Assembly: GCA_947626935.1 (NCBI GenBank)
Contig: CANQUD010000002.1
Location: forward strand, 17,587 to 81,586
Length of the DNA stretch: 64,000 nt
From: an uncultured Clostridia bacterium
GTDB lineage: Bacteria; Bacillota; Clostridia; Christensenellales; Borkfalkiaceae
Direction of reading: 5' to 3'
Below, piece by piece: positions 1 through 8,503 of the stretch. The notes below the pieces were generated by a model that saw only the letters and a program-made list of their open reading frames with translations, was not told where the DNA came from and did no database searches. Both the position numbers and the translations under genes were made by a program. Every line of letters begins with the position of its first letter. Position 1 is the stretch's first letter.

Positions 1-2
1 TT

Positions 3-1580
3 TTGGAGTGCATCGACTTTGTCCTCGGCGCAAAAGCCGACAAGGGCATGGTGCGCTACGGCGAGAGCGAATGCCTCGTGCGGGCGGAATTCTCCTATTC
101 CGACCCAGCCGTTTGCGAACTTTTGACGGAAATGGACTTTGAGGCGGACGAATCGCTCGTCATCACGAGAAAACTCAACACGGAAGGCAGAGGTTCGTTG
201 AAATTGAACGGCTGCCCCGTCACTGCCGCCATGCTCAAGCGGATCACCTCGCTCCTCGTGGACGTCCACGGGCAGAGCGAGCATTTCTATTTATTGAAGG
301 AAAGCAACCAGCTCCATCTCCTCGACACGATCGCGGGCAGTCCCGTCGCCGCGGCAAAGGCGGACGTTCGGGAATTTCTCGCCGAGAGAAAGTCTATTCT
401 CAATGACCTGCAGCTACTCGGGGGAGACGAGGGGGAACGCAGCCGCCGTCTCGATATCCTTCGGTTCCAGATCGATGAACTCGAGCGGGCAGACCTCAAG
501 GAAGGAGAGGAAGAGTCCCTTGTTGTCTCCCGAGAAAAATTCCGCAACGCCGAGAAGATCAAGGACGGTCTATCCGAATCGAGGGAATATCTCCTCTCCG
601 ACGGGGGATGCTGTGACTGTCTGCGGGGAGCCGCACATGCGCTCCGCGCTCTTTCGAGATATGCGGACAGCTATTCCGCGCTTGCCGAACGGCTGGAAAA
701 CTCCGCCGCGGAGATCGAGGATGTCGGCGGAGAGATCGAGGGGGAACTCGATTCCCTCGACGTGGACGAGAGAGAAGCCGAGCGCGTCGAAGCCCGCCTC
801 GACGAACTAAAGAGTCTCAAAAAGAAGTACGGCGGATCCGTTTCCTCTGCGATCGCTTTCTTGGAGAAAGCCAAAGAAGAGTGTTCTCTCCTCGAAAACA
901 GCGCCGAACGGTACGAAAAACTGACGGGTGAACTTGCTCGGGTGGACGATCGGCTTTTTGCGGCGTGCCTCAAACTGACAAAGGCAAGGAAAGAGGCAGC
1001 CAAGGACTTTTGCGGACGGGTAACGGACGAACTTACGACGTTGAACATCGGCACGGCGAGATTCGAGATCGAATTTGACGATTACTCCCGCGAGGACGTC
1101 GGAAAGGCGACCGCCGAGGGACTTGGCGGCGTCAAATTCCTGTTTTCCGCAAACAAGGGGGAGCCTCTGAAGGAACTCGGAAAGATCATCAGCGGCGGCG
1201 AGATGAGCCGTTTCATGCTCGCCGTCAAGGCGCAGATGTCGGGAGTGACGAGCCTCGGCACGTACATCTTTGACGAGATCGATGCGGGGATCGGCGGAAA
1301 GACGGCAAAAGTCGTCGGGGAAAAGTTCTGCAAGATCGCAAAGGCGACGCAGATCATCGCCGTTTCCCACCTCGCACGCATCGCTTCCTTTGCCGACCGA
1401 AATTTTCTCATCGAGAAGAAAGAAGACGGCGAGAGAACGTGTACGCAGATCCGTCTGTTGGACGGTGAAGAGAAAAAAAGAGAGGTTGCACGGCTCATCG
1501 GCGGAAATACGGGAGAAATTGCCCTTCGCCACGCAGAGGAGCTATTGCAGGAAGCGGAAGAATACAAAAAATCCCTCTGA
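3..1580 (+). CDS. recN: DNA repair protein RecN, 5'-truncated by window edge
   Basis: C-terminal SMC-like ATPase motifs (ISGGEMSRFMLAVKAQM, TYIFDEIDAGIGGKTA, IAVSHLARIASFAD); neighbour of spoIVB as in many Bacillota. Confidence 0.92.
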   Translation: MECIDFVLGAKADKGMVRYGESECLVRAEFSYSDPAVCELLTEMDFEADESLVITRKLNTEGRGSLKLNGCPVTAAMLKRITSLLVDVHGQSEHFYLLKESNQLHLLDTIAGSPVAAAKADVREFLAERKSILNDLQLLGGDEGERSRRLDILRFQIDELERADLKEGEEESLVVSREKFRNAEKIKDGLSESREYLLSDGGCCDCLRGAAHALRALSRYADSYSALAERLENSAAEIEDVGGEIEGELDSLDVDEREAERVEARLDELKSLKKKYGGSVSSAIAFLEKAKEECSLLENSAERYEKLTGELARVDDRLFAACLKLTKARKEAAKDFCGRVTDELTTLNIGTARFEIEFDDYSREDVGKATAEGLGGVKFLFSANKGEPLKELGKIISGGEMSRFMLAVKAQMSGVTSLGTYIFDEIDAGIGGKTAKVVGEKFCKIAKATQIIAVSHLARIASFADRNFLIEKKEDGERTCTQIRLLDGEEKKREVARLIGGNTGEIALRHAEELLQEAEEYKKSL

Positions 1581-1597
1581 TGCCATTGCGGCGGTCC

Positions 1598-1626
1598 GAA
1601 TAGAAGTTGACAGCTTACGCAAAATA
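1598..1626 (+). promoter_or_regulatory. candidate forespore (sigmaG/F-like) promoter for spoIVB
   Basis: GAATA (1598-1602)-N17-CAAAATA (1620-1626), close to the sigmaG consensus GHATR-N17/18-CATNHTA with one mismatch in -10. Confidence 0.4.
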
Positions 1627-1669
1627 ATCTCCAAACGGAGGTTTTCATGCGTAAGCTGAAATTTTTTTT
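1611..1669 (+). promoter_or_regulatory. terminator-like hairpin enclosing the SD and start codon of spoIVB
   Basis: CAGCTTACGCA (1611-1621) is a perfect inverted repeat of TGCGTAAGCTG (1648-1658); inner CTCC/GGAG stem covers the SD; T8 at 1662-1669. Confidence 0.6.
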
Positions 1670-2657
1670 CGCGGGTTTTGCGCTTCTCCTCGTCTTTGCC
1701 TTCTTTGGCGGGACGTCGATGCGGGCAAACGCCGCTTCTGATGAATATTATCTCGGAGGAATGACGGCAGGGTTTTCCCTCTCCGCGGGCGGCACGGAAG
1801 TCATCGGACTCTCGGAGATCGCGGCGGAGGACGGCATCCACCGTCCCGCCGAGGAAGCGGGGATCAAGGTCGGCGATCTCATCTGCGCCGCGGACGGGAT
1901 CAAAATCGGAACGATCTCCGATCTCAACCTCGCGCTCGATCGGAGCCACGGCAAAGAGATCAAGTTTACGATCAAACGGGACGGGGAAAGCGCGGAAGTC
2001 GGTATCACACCCGTCAAGGACGGGAAAAACGGGAAATATAAGATCGGAGTCCTCATCCGAGACACATTAACAGGCATCGGCACGGTAACGTATATCAAAA
2101 AGGATACGCTCGAATTCGGCTCTCTCGGACATGCGGTCTGCGATGAGAACAATCGGTCGCTTGCGATCTCCGATCCCAAGGTCTACCTCTGCAGCGTCAT
2201 CGGCGTCAATAAGGGAAAGCGCGGCAAGGCGGGGGAGTTAAGAGGACTTTTCATCAACGATAAGACGATCGCCAAAGCCGAAAAGACGGGGGAAACGGGT
2301 CTTTACGGGACTTTTGAAAGGGGATATGACTTCTCGCATACCGAAACGGTCAGGATCGCGCCGTTGTCCGAAGCGACGATCGGCAAGGCAGTCATCTACT
2401 CGACGATCGACGGCGTCTGCCCGCAGGAGTATGAAATTTGCATTGCAAAAGTGGATGAGAACAACAAGGAAAACAAGAATTTTGTCATCAAAGTGACAGA
2501 TGAAAAACTCATCGAAGAGGCGGGCGGCATCGTACAGGGCATGAGCGGAAGTCCGATCGTGCAGAACGGCAAGCTCATCGGAGCGGTGACGCACGTATTT
2601 TTGAACGACCCGACGCGTGGCTACGGCATCGGCATCGAAAATATGATAAAGAATTGA
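1647..2657 (+). CDS. spoIVB: SpoIVB peptidase (S55), PDZ-containing
   Basis: PDZ region plus GMSGSPIVQNGKLIGAVTHVFLNDPTRGYGI, characteristic of SpoIVB; GGAGG SD at 1637. Confidence 0.93.
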   Translation: MRKLKFFFAGFALLLVFAFFGGTSMRANAASDEYYLGGMTAGFSLSAGGTEVIGLSEIAAEDGIHRPAEEAGIKVGDLICAADGIKIGTISDLNLALDRSHGKEIKFTIKRDGESAEVGITPVKDGKNGKYKIGVLIRDTLTGIGTVTYIKKDTLEFGSLGHAVCDENNRSLAISDPKVYLCSVIGVNKGKRGKAGELRGLFINDKTIAKAEKTGETGLYGTFERGYDFSHTETVRIAPLSEATIGKAVIYSTIDGVCPQEYEICIAKVDENNKENKNFVIKVTDEKLIEEAGGIVQGMSGSPIVQNGKLIGAVTHVFLNDPTRGYGIGIENMIKN

Positions 2658-2677
2658 AATTTTCGCGATCGAAAGAA

Positions 2678-2701
2678 GATCCTCTTGCGAGGGTCTTTTT
2701 T
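2678..2701 (+). terminator. intrinsic terminator after spoIVB
   Basis: GATCCTC-TTGC-GAGGGTC followed by T6. Confidence 0.8.
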
Positions 2702-2750
2702 CTATTAACAAAAAAATCCTGAAATTGATGACTCATATTTTCGCAATTTC

Positions 2751-2779
2751 TTGACAAAACGACAATATTTTGCTAAAAT
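2751..2779 (+). promoter_or_regulatory. sigmaA-type promoter
   Basis: TTGACA-N17-TAAAAT. Confidence 0.6.
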
Positions 2780-2898
2780 ATGAGCGATATGAAAAGTTAT
2801 GATATCGGCGACTTTTCAGAAACATCATCCTCGGGAATCCTTAAAAGATTATGCTGAAAGGGTGAAATCATGTTGAGAGACGGTTCATATCATAAGGT

Positions 2899-3495
2899 AT
2901 GGACCTCTTTTTTCTGAAAAACTTCTTTTCCCGCATTTTCGAACGGAAAAAGACCTTGATCGTCCTTTCTCTCCTGCTCCTCGTGTTTACGATCCTCGGG
3001 GCGTGCTTTGTCACGTCCGAGGCGATCTATGAATATCATCTTTCCGTCTGCGACGGCTTCCTGCTCGATATCTGTTACTCGGATACGAACGTCTTTCTCA
3101 TCTTTCTCGAGCGATTCGGCGGGTGTGCGCTCCTCATTCTTCTTGTCTTGGTCGGAAGCGTGCATCCCGCTGCGCTCATCCTTCCCGTTGCGGTCCTTGT
3201 CTACAGAGCCTTCACGTTCGGGGGAAGTCTGTATGTCTTTTTTGACTATTATGGGCTTTCGGGCGCCATGGTCGTGCTCATTCTCTACCTTCCGATCCAT
3301 CTCTTGACGGACGCGCTGCTCGTCTTTGCGGCGACGGTCGCTTTTGCACGGGCGTTTCGCTCCTGCGACCTACTTTCCGACCTGAAAGATCTCTTTTGGG
3401 ATTTTTTGACCTTGTTACTCCTTGCTGCAGCAATCTATCTTGCGGAAATGTTCCTGCTCCTCGCCTTGTTTCATCCGATAGGTAAAATTTTGTAA
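2899..3495 (+). CDS. multi-pass membrane protein, possibly SpoIIM-like
   Basis: ~198 aa with several hydrophobic segments; located next to sporulation genes; family assignment tentative. Confidence 0.4.
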   Translation: MDLFFLKNFFSRIFERKKTLIVLSLLLLVFTILGACFVTSEAIYEYHLSVCDGFLLDICYSDTNVFLIFLERFGGCALLILLVLVGSVHPAALILPVAVLVYRAFTFGGSLYVFFDYYGLSGAMVVLILYLPIHLLTDALLVFAATVAFARAFRSCDLLSDLKDLFWDFLTLLLLAAAIYLAEMFLLLALFHPIGKIL

Positions 3496-3529
3496 GCGTA
3501 TTTTGGGGAAACTTTCACAAACTGTTTGC

Positions 3530-4675
3530 ATGAAGAAGTTGATTTGCGGCGCTGCCGTGCTTGCGGCAGGCGTCCTGATGTTGGGAAGCGGCGTGCACGT
3601 TTCGGCACTCGAGACCGAGCCGAATTGCAAGGCGGCATATTCGTGCGATTACGGAACGGGCACGGTGATCTATTCAAAAGATGAGGAAAAACGTCTCCCG
3701 ATCGCGAGCATGTGCAAGATCATGACGCTGCTTTTGTCCTTCGAAGCGGCGGACCGCGGGGAAATTTCCTATGACGAAATGATCACGGTGAGCGAAAACG
3801 CCGCAAGCATGGGGGGATCTCAAGTCTTTCTCGAGGCGGGGCTTTCCTATTCGGCGGAAGAACTCCTGAAGTCCATAGCGGTATGCTCTGCGAACGATTC
3901 GTGCGTCGCCATGGCGGAAAGGATCGGCGGAAGCGAGAGCGCATTTCTCGAGAAGATGAACGCAAGGGCAAAAGAGCTGGGGGCTGAAAATACTCTCTTT
4001 GCGAACTGTACGGGACTTCCGAAGGATCCGCAATACTCTTGCGCGAAGGACGTTGCCGTCATGCTGAAAGAACTTTTGAAGCATGAAAAGTATTTCGAAC
4101 TGACAAAAATCTGGCTCGAGGACTTTCATCATCCCGACGGAAGAATTATTCAGATGACAAATACAAATAAGCTCATCCGATTTTACGACGGATGTGACGG
4201 CGGCAAGACGGGATATACCAATGAAGCGGGATCCTGCCTTGCAGCGACCGCAAAGAGGGGGGAAACCCGCATCATCGCCGTCGTCATCGGTGCGGAAAAC
4301 TCCAAACAAAGAAATGCGATCGTCTCCTCGCTCCTCGACGAAGCTTTCAACAGCTATGAGAGCCAAACGATTCTGGAAAAGGGCAAAAAGCTCGAGGAAG
4401 GCGTATCTGTCCTCGGAAGCAGGGTAAAAGAGGTCGAGATCTGCGCGGAAGAGAATCTCACCGTGTTCGGAAAAAAGGGAGAAACCCGAAACTTTACAGT
4501 CGAATATCAGATAGAGCCGCTCCGTGCGCCGATCGAAGCAGGGACAGAAGCGGGGGAAGCTGTTCTGTATCGCGACGGCATCGAGATCGGACGTGTAAAG
4601 CTCGTTTCGATGACGGAAGCGCCCGCTTTGAACTGGTGGGACGCCTTCCGAGAGACTGCGAAATCATGGAATTGA
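3530..4675 (+). CDS. D-alanyl-D-alanine carboxypeptidase (DacF-like, S11)
   Basis: signal peptide; SMCK, SAND (CSANDSC) and KTGYTNEAG motifs of penicillin-binding carboxypeptidases. Confidence 0.88.
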   Translation: MKKLICGAAVLAAGVLMLGSGVHVSALETEPNCKAAYSCDYGTGTVIYSKDEEKRLPIASMCKIMTLLLSFEAADRGEISYDEMITVSENAASMGGSQVFLEAGLSYSAEELLKSIAVCSANDSCVAMAERIGGSESAFLEKMNARAKELGAENTLFANCTGLPKDPQYSCAKDVAVMLKELLKHEKYFELTKIWLEDFHHPDGRIIQMTNTNKLIRFYDGCDGGKTGYTNEAGSCLAATAKRGETRIIAVVIGAENSKQRNAIVSSLLDEAFNSYESQTILEKGKKLEEGVSVLGSRVKEVEICAEENLTVFGKKGETRNFTVEYQIEPLRAPIEAGTEAGEAVLYRDGIEIGRVKLVSMTEAPALNWWDAFRETAKSWN

Positions 4676-4682
4676 CAATTTA

Positions 4683-4706
4683 ACATAGTACTATGTCAGA
4701 CATAAT
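4683..4706. repeat. dispersed palindromic element, copy 1
   Basis: ACATAGTACTATGTCAGACATAAT; matches the other copies in this window. Confidence 0.7.
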
Positions 4707-4736
4707 AGCGAATTCTTCGCCATTGTGTCTTTTTTT
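4699..4736 (+). terminator. intrinsic terminator formed partly by palindromic element
   Basis: GACATAATAGCGAA-TTC-TTCGCCATTGTGTC followed by T7. Confidence 0.65.
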
Positions 4737-4737
4737 C

Positions 4738-4766
4738 TTGTAAAAAATTTTTCCGCGTGCTATAAT
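4738..4766 (+). promoter_or_regulatory. lysA promoter
   Basis: TTGTAA-N17-TATAAT. Confidence 0.6.
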
Positions 4767-4783
4767 AGATGTCGGGTGAAACA

Positions 4784-6112
4784 ATGAACGAAAGAGAAAC
4801 TTTGAAGGTCAATGCAAAGGGGCATCTTGAGATCGGCGGCGCGGACTGCGTCGACCTTGCAGCCGCGTTCGGGACGCCGCTCTATGTGTTCGACGAAGCG
4901 CACATTCGCAAGATGATGCGCGTCTACCGTGACACTTTGCAGGAGAAATACGGCGGAAACGGACTTGTTTTGTACGCTTCGAAGGCATTTTCGTGCGAAG
5001 CAATGTATTTGATCGCGGCACAGGAGGGACTTGGAGCGGACGTCGTTTCGGGCGGGGAACTCTATACGGCGATGCAGGCGGGATTCCCCCCCGAAAAGAT
5101 CTATTTCCATGGGAACAATAAGCTTTTCAGCGAAATTTCCTACGCTCTTGACTGCAAGATCGGCTGTTTTGTGGTCGATTCGCTCGAGGAAGCGGACTTT
5201 CTCGATCGGGAAGCCGAAAAAAGAGGTCTCGTGCAGAGCGTTCTTCTCCGCATCAATCCCGGAGTCGAAGCGCACACGCACGCTTTCGTCCAGACGGCGA
5301 CGCCCGACAGCAAATTTGGATTCTCGGTCTTTGACGGATCGGCAGAGAATGCGGTTTCGCACCTTCTCGGCAAGAGACATCTCTCTCTCAAGGGTTTCCA
5401 TTCCCATATCGGTTCCCAGATCTTTGAAAAGAACTCTTTCGTCCTTGCCGTTCAAAAAGTACTCGATTTTGCGAAATTCATCAAAGACAAGTACGATTTT
5501 GAGCTGAAAGAACTCAATATGGGCGGGGGATTCGGCATTTGGTACACGGACGACGATGCCAAGATCCCCGTGAGCGGCTACGGAGAATATTTCTCCGCGC
5601 TCATCGCTGCCGTCAAAGAGGGGTGCGCGAAGGACTCTCTTCCGCTTCCCCGCATTCTCATCGAACCCGGGCGCTCGATCGTCGGCGAGGCGGGCATCAC
5701 CCTCTACACGGTCGGCGCGATCAAGGAGATCAAGGGACTCAAGAAATACGTTGCCGTCGACGGGGGAATGTTCGACAACCCGCGCTATTGTCTCTACCAG
5801 TCGAAATATACCGCCGTACTTGCAAACAGAGCCTCGGAAAAGCCCGAGGAACTCGTCTCCGTTGCGGGGAAATGCTGCGAGAGCGGCGACCTCATCGGCG
5901 TGAACATGGCTCTCCCGAAGGCGAAAACGGGGGACATCATGGCAGTTCTTTCGACGGGAGCTTACAACTATTCCATGGCGAGCAACTATAACCGCAATCT
6001 CATTCCGCCCGCGGTTCTCGTAAAAGATGGGACGGCAGAGTACATCGTGAAGCCGCAAAGCTATGAAGATCTGGTGCGAAACGACGTCATTCCCGAAAAA
6101 TTGAGGAAATAG
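4784..6112 (+). CDS. lysA: diaminopimelate decarboxylase
   Basis: PLP-binding YASKAFSC, HSHIGSQI, GGGFG, EPGRSIVGEAG, CCESGD motifs; ATG at 4784 has an SD (GGGTG), 4769 lies too close to -10. Confidence 0.95.
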   Translation: MNERETLKVNAKGHLEIGGADCVDLAAAFGTPLYVFDEAHIRKMMRVYRDTLQEKYGGNGLVLYASKAFSCEAMYLIAAQEGLGADVVSGGELYTAMQAGFPPEKIYFHGNNKLFSEISYALDCKIGCFVVDSLEEADFLDREAEKRGLVQSVLLRINPGVEAHTHAFVQTATPDSKFGFSVFDGSAENAVSHLLGKRHLSLKGFHSHIGSQIFEKNSFVLAVQKVLDFAKFIKDKYDFELKELNMGGGFGIWYTDDDAKIPVSGYGEYFSALIAAVKEGCAKDSLPLPRILIEPGRSIVGEAGITLYTVGAIKEIKGLKKYVAVDGGMFDNPRYCLYQSKYTAVLANRASEKPEELVSVAGKCCESGDLIGVNMALPKAKTGDIMAVLSTGAYNYSMASNYNRNLIPPAVLVKDGTAEYIVKPQSYEDLVRNDVIPEKLRK

Positions 6113-6135
6113 AACCACAATATCTTGATGAATTG

Positions 6136-6166
6136 AGCGGAGATTTCACAAAATGTCCGCTTTTTT
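6136..6166 (+). terminator. intrinsic terminator after lysA
   Basis: AGCGGAGATTT-CACA-AAATGTCCGC followed by T6. Confidence 0.7.
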
Positions 6167-6167
6167 C

Positions 6168-6196
6168 TTGCTTTTTTCTGACGAAATTGTTATAAT
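6168..6196 (+). promoter_or_regulatory. promoter of the M50 protease gene
   Basis: TTGCTT-N17-TATAAT, -10 ends 8 nt before the ATG. Confidence 0.55.
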
Positions 6197-6204
6197 GGAT
6201 AGGT

Positions 6205-6930
6205 ATGATAAATAGCGATAGGATCATAGAACTCCTCGCAAGCTTTCTCGCAGTCATCGCCGTGTTGACCTGCCATGAGTTTGCCCATGCGTTCGTTGCC
6301 TATAAATGCGGGGATCCGACGGCGAAGCTCTACGGAAGGCTTTCGCTGAATCCCTTGAAACATTTCGACATCATCGGCTTGATCTGTTTCACTTTGGTCG
6401 GATTCGGCTGGGCAAAGCCCGTTCCGATCGATCCGAGCAATTTCAAGCGATATCGTCTGGGATTGGGGCTTACCGCAAGCGCGGGGATCGTCCTGAATTA
6501 CATCATGGCGTTCTTCTTTTACCCGCTCTTTCTTTTGGCGCTCAATTTTATGCCCGATATTCCCTTCCTGACAAGCTTTTTGACGTATTTGCTGTATTTG
6601 CTCTACGTCTACAGCCTCAGCTTTTGCGTGTTCAACCTGCTGCCCTTCTATCCGCTTGACGGATTCCGCATCGTTGACGCATTGAACAGGCGCCGCGGAC
6701 GCATTTACCGCTTCCTCCGTCAGTACGGGTACTACATTCTGCTCTTCCTGATCGTGGAAAGTTTCCTCTGCCGTGCTCTGGAACCGTTTATCTCTTTCAT
6801 GGGATATATGAATATCTTGGGTTGGGTCATGGATTTTGCGCAGAAGATCTTCGGCTTTCCCATCCTTGCTGTATGGGGATCTGCGTTCGGTGTGCCTTTC
6901 AATCAAATTTGGAGTACTCTTTTATGGTAG
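6205..6930 (+). CDS. site-2 protease family (M50) membrane metalloprotease
   Basis: TCHEFAHAFVAYKCGD (HExxH) and NLLPFYPLDGFRI motif; multi-TM. Confidence 0.87.
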   Translation: MINSDRIIELLASFLAVIAVLTCHEFAHAFVAYKCGDPTAKLYGRLSLNPLKHFDIIGLICFTLVGFGWAKPVPIDPSNFKRYRLGLGLTASAGIVLNYIMAFFFYPLFLLALNFMPDIPFLTSFLTYLLYLLYVYSLSFCVFNLLPFYPLDGFRIVDALNRRRGRIYRFLRQYGYYILLFLIVESFLCRALEPFISFMGYMNILGWVMDFAQKIFGFPILAVWGSAFGVPFNQIWSTLLW

Positions 6931-7721
6931 ATCGCGATAAATTCGAATCGGTCGTCGACTATACGACCGTGCTCAATAATTTTGAAGGACCCTTGGATCT
7001 TTTACTCTATCTCATCAACCGAGAGGAGATCGAGATCAAGGACATCTTTGTCTCGCAAGTGACGGAGCAGTTCCTCGACTACATGAAGGGACTTCCTTAT
7101 CTCGATGTCGACAAGGTGAGCGACTATCTCAACATCGCCGCCTCGATCATTAAGATCAAGGCGCAATACCTTGTCCCGAACCTCGACGACGACTTCGAAT
7201 ATCAGGAAGAGATCGACGATGAGAAGGATCGGCTCATTCAGGCGCTCGAAGAGTACAGGCTCATCAAAGAGGAGATGGGTAAGCTCAAGGAGCTGGAAAC
7301 GGTCGGTTACTATTTCAAGGAACCCGATAAGGACGTCGGAGAGACCAAGACGGTATTCAATCTTGACTCTTTGACCCTTGACGGACTCGTCACCGCCTTT
7401 CAGACGTTAATGCTTCAACGGGAGAGCAAGCGGGGGAACAGCGAGATCAGGGAGATCCCGCGCGACGAGTTCACCGTCGAAGAGAAGGCGGCGTATATCA
7501 TGGAAAGCCTCGAGGACGGGCAGTCCGTAAAGTTCGAGGAACTCTTTACAGAGGACTACACGAAGGCTGAGGTCGTGACGACCTTTCAGGCGATGTTGGA
7601 GCTTCTGAAGATGCAATTCCTGCTCGTAAAACAGGAAGTGGCGTTCGGAGAGATCATCATTTCACTCAACCCCGACAGAAAGGAGGAAGAACCCTTTGGA
7701 GAAATTGACGACTATAATTGA
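6924..7721 (+). CDS. scpA: segregation and condensation protein A
   Basis: NFEGPLDLLLYLINREEIEIKDIFVSQVTEQFLDYM; followed by scpB; overlaps preceding stop. Confidence 0.94.
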   Translation: MVDRDKFESVVDYTTVLNNFEGPLDLLLYLINREEIEIKDIFVSQVTEQFLDYMKGLPYLDVDKVSDYLNIAASIIKIKAQYLVPNLDDDFEYQEEIDDEKDRLIQALEEYRLIKEEMGKLKELETVGYYFKEPDKDVGETKTVFNLDSLTLDGLVTAFQTLMLQRESKRGNSEIREIPRDEFTVEEKAAYIMESLEDGQSVKFEELFTEDYTKAEVVTTFQAMLELLKMQFLLVKQEVAFGEIIISLNPDRKEEEPFGEIDDYN

Positions 7722-8439
7722 GGCGATCTTATTTGCCTCTGGGAAGGCGGTCGCGATCGCCGATATTGCCGAAAAATTGGCTGTTTCCGAGGGAGAAGTC
7801 AAGCGCTCTCTCAATGAGTTGCGGGAAAGATTCGGGCAAGAACAGGGGATCCAGCTGCTCGAATTTAACAAAAAGGCGCAACTTGCGACCAATCCCGTCT
7901 ACAAAGACCAAGTTTGGGCGGTGCTCAATCCCATCCGCGAGAAGGAACTTACGCGGACCGTTCTGGAATGTGCAGCCATCATCGCGTACAAACAGCCCAT
8001 CACGAGGAGCGAGATCGAGCTTTTGCGCGGCGTCAACAGCGACTATGCCGTAAATGTTCTCCTCGATCTGAAGCTCATCTATCCGTGCGGAAGGAAAGAT
8101 GCGATCGGTCATCCGATCCTCTTTGCAACGACCGATGAGTTCTTGAAGCGCTTCAAGCTCAATACGCTCGAGGATCTCCCCGACTACGACCAGCTCATGG
8201 ATGCCATCCGCAATGCGACGATCGACGAGAGAGACAGCTATCTCTATGCCCGCGAGGACTACGTCGCGGAAGAAGATCCCGATGCGCCGACGGTCACGGA
8301 CACCGAAGAGGGGTCTGCGCACGAAAAGACGCCCGAGAGAGAGCCGAAAGCGCCGCCGAGAGAGGAAGTCCGTGACGGCTACGAGATCCCCGACTTCCTC
8401 AAGGGGCTTGACGACAGCGACCTTGTCAAGATCGGCTGA
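7696..8439 (+). CDS. scpB: segregation and condensation protein B
   Basis: AILFASGKAV..., YKQPITRSEIELLRGVNSDYAV; TTG start with AGGAGG SD. Confidence 0.94.
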   Translation: MEKLTTIIEAILFASGKAVAIADIAEKLAVSEGEVKRSLNELRERFGQEQGIQLLEFNKKAQLATNPVYKDQVWAVLNPIREKELTRTVLECAAIIAYKQPITRSEIELLRGVNSDYAVNVLLDLKLIYPCGRKDAIGHPILFATTDEFLKRFKLNTLEDLPDYDQLMDAIRNATIDERDSYLYAREDYVAEEDPDAPTVTDTEEGSAHEKTPEREPKAPPREEVRDGYEIPDFLKGLDDSDLVKIG

Positions 8440-8454
8440 AGTTTTTCCGAAAAT

Positions 8455-8483
8455 AAATATTTCTTTCGCATTCGCCCATATTA
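8455..8483 (+). promoter_or_regulatory. candidate forespore (sigmaG/F-like) promoter for ytfI-like/ytfJ
   Basis: AAATA (8455-8459)-N17-CATATTA (8477-8483); -10 matches CATNHTA, -35 matches GHATR at 4/5. Confidence 0.4.
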
Positions 8484-8503
8484 CAGTCATGGGCGAATTT
8501 TTT
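8470..8503 (+). terminator. intrinsic terminator after scpB overlapping the next start codon
   Basis: ATTCGCCCAT (8470-8479) / ATGGGCGAAT (8489-8498) perfect 10-bp stem followed by T run to 8503. Confidence 0.65.

Noticed and set aside
2789-2857. 22-codon ORF MKSYDIGDFSETSSSGILKRLC
   Set aside because: No SD and no conservation information; could be chance.
4760-6118. 452-aa ORF antisense to lysA
   Set aside because: Mirrors a highly conserved gene; no recognisable motif or SD. Long antisense ORFs here follow from codon usage poor in TTA/CTA/TCA in a moderately GC-rich genome.
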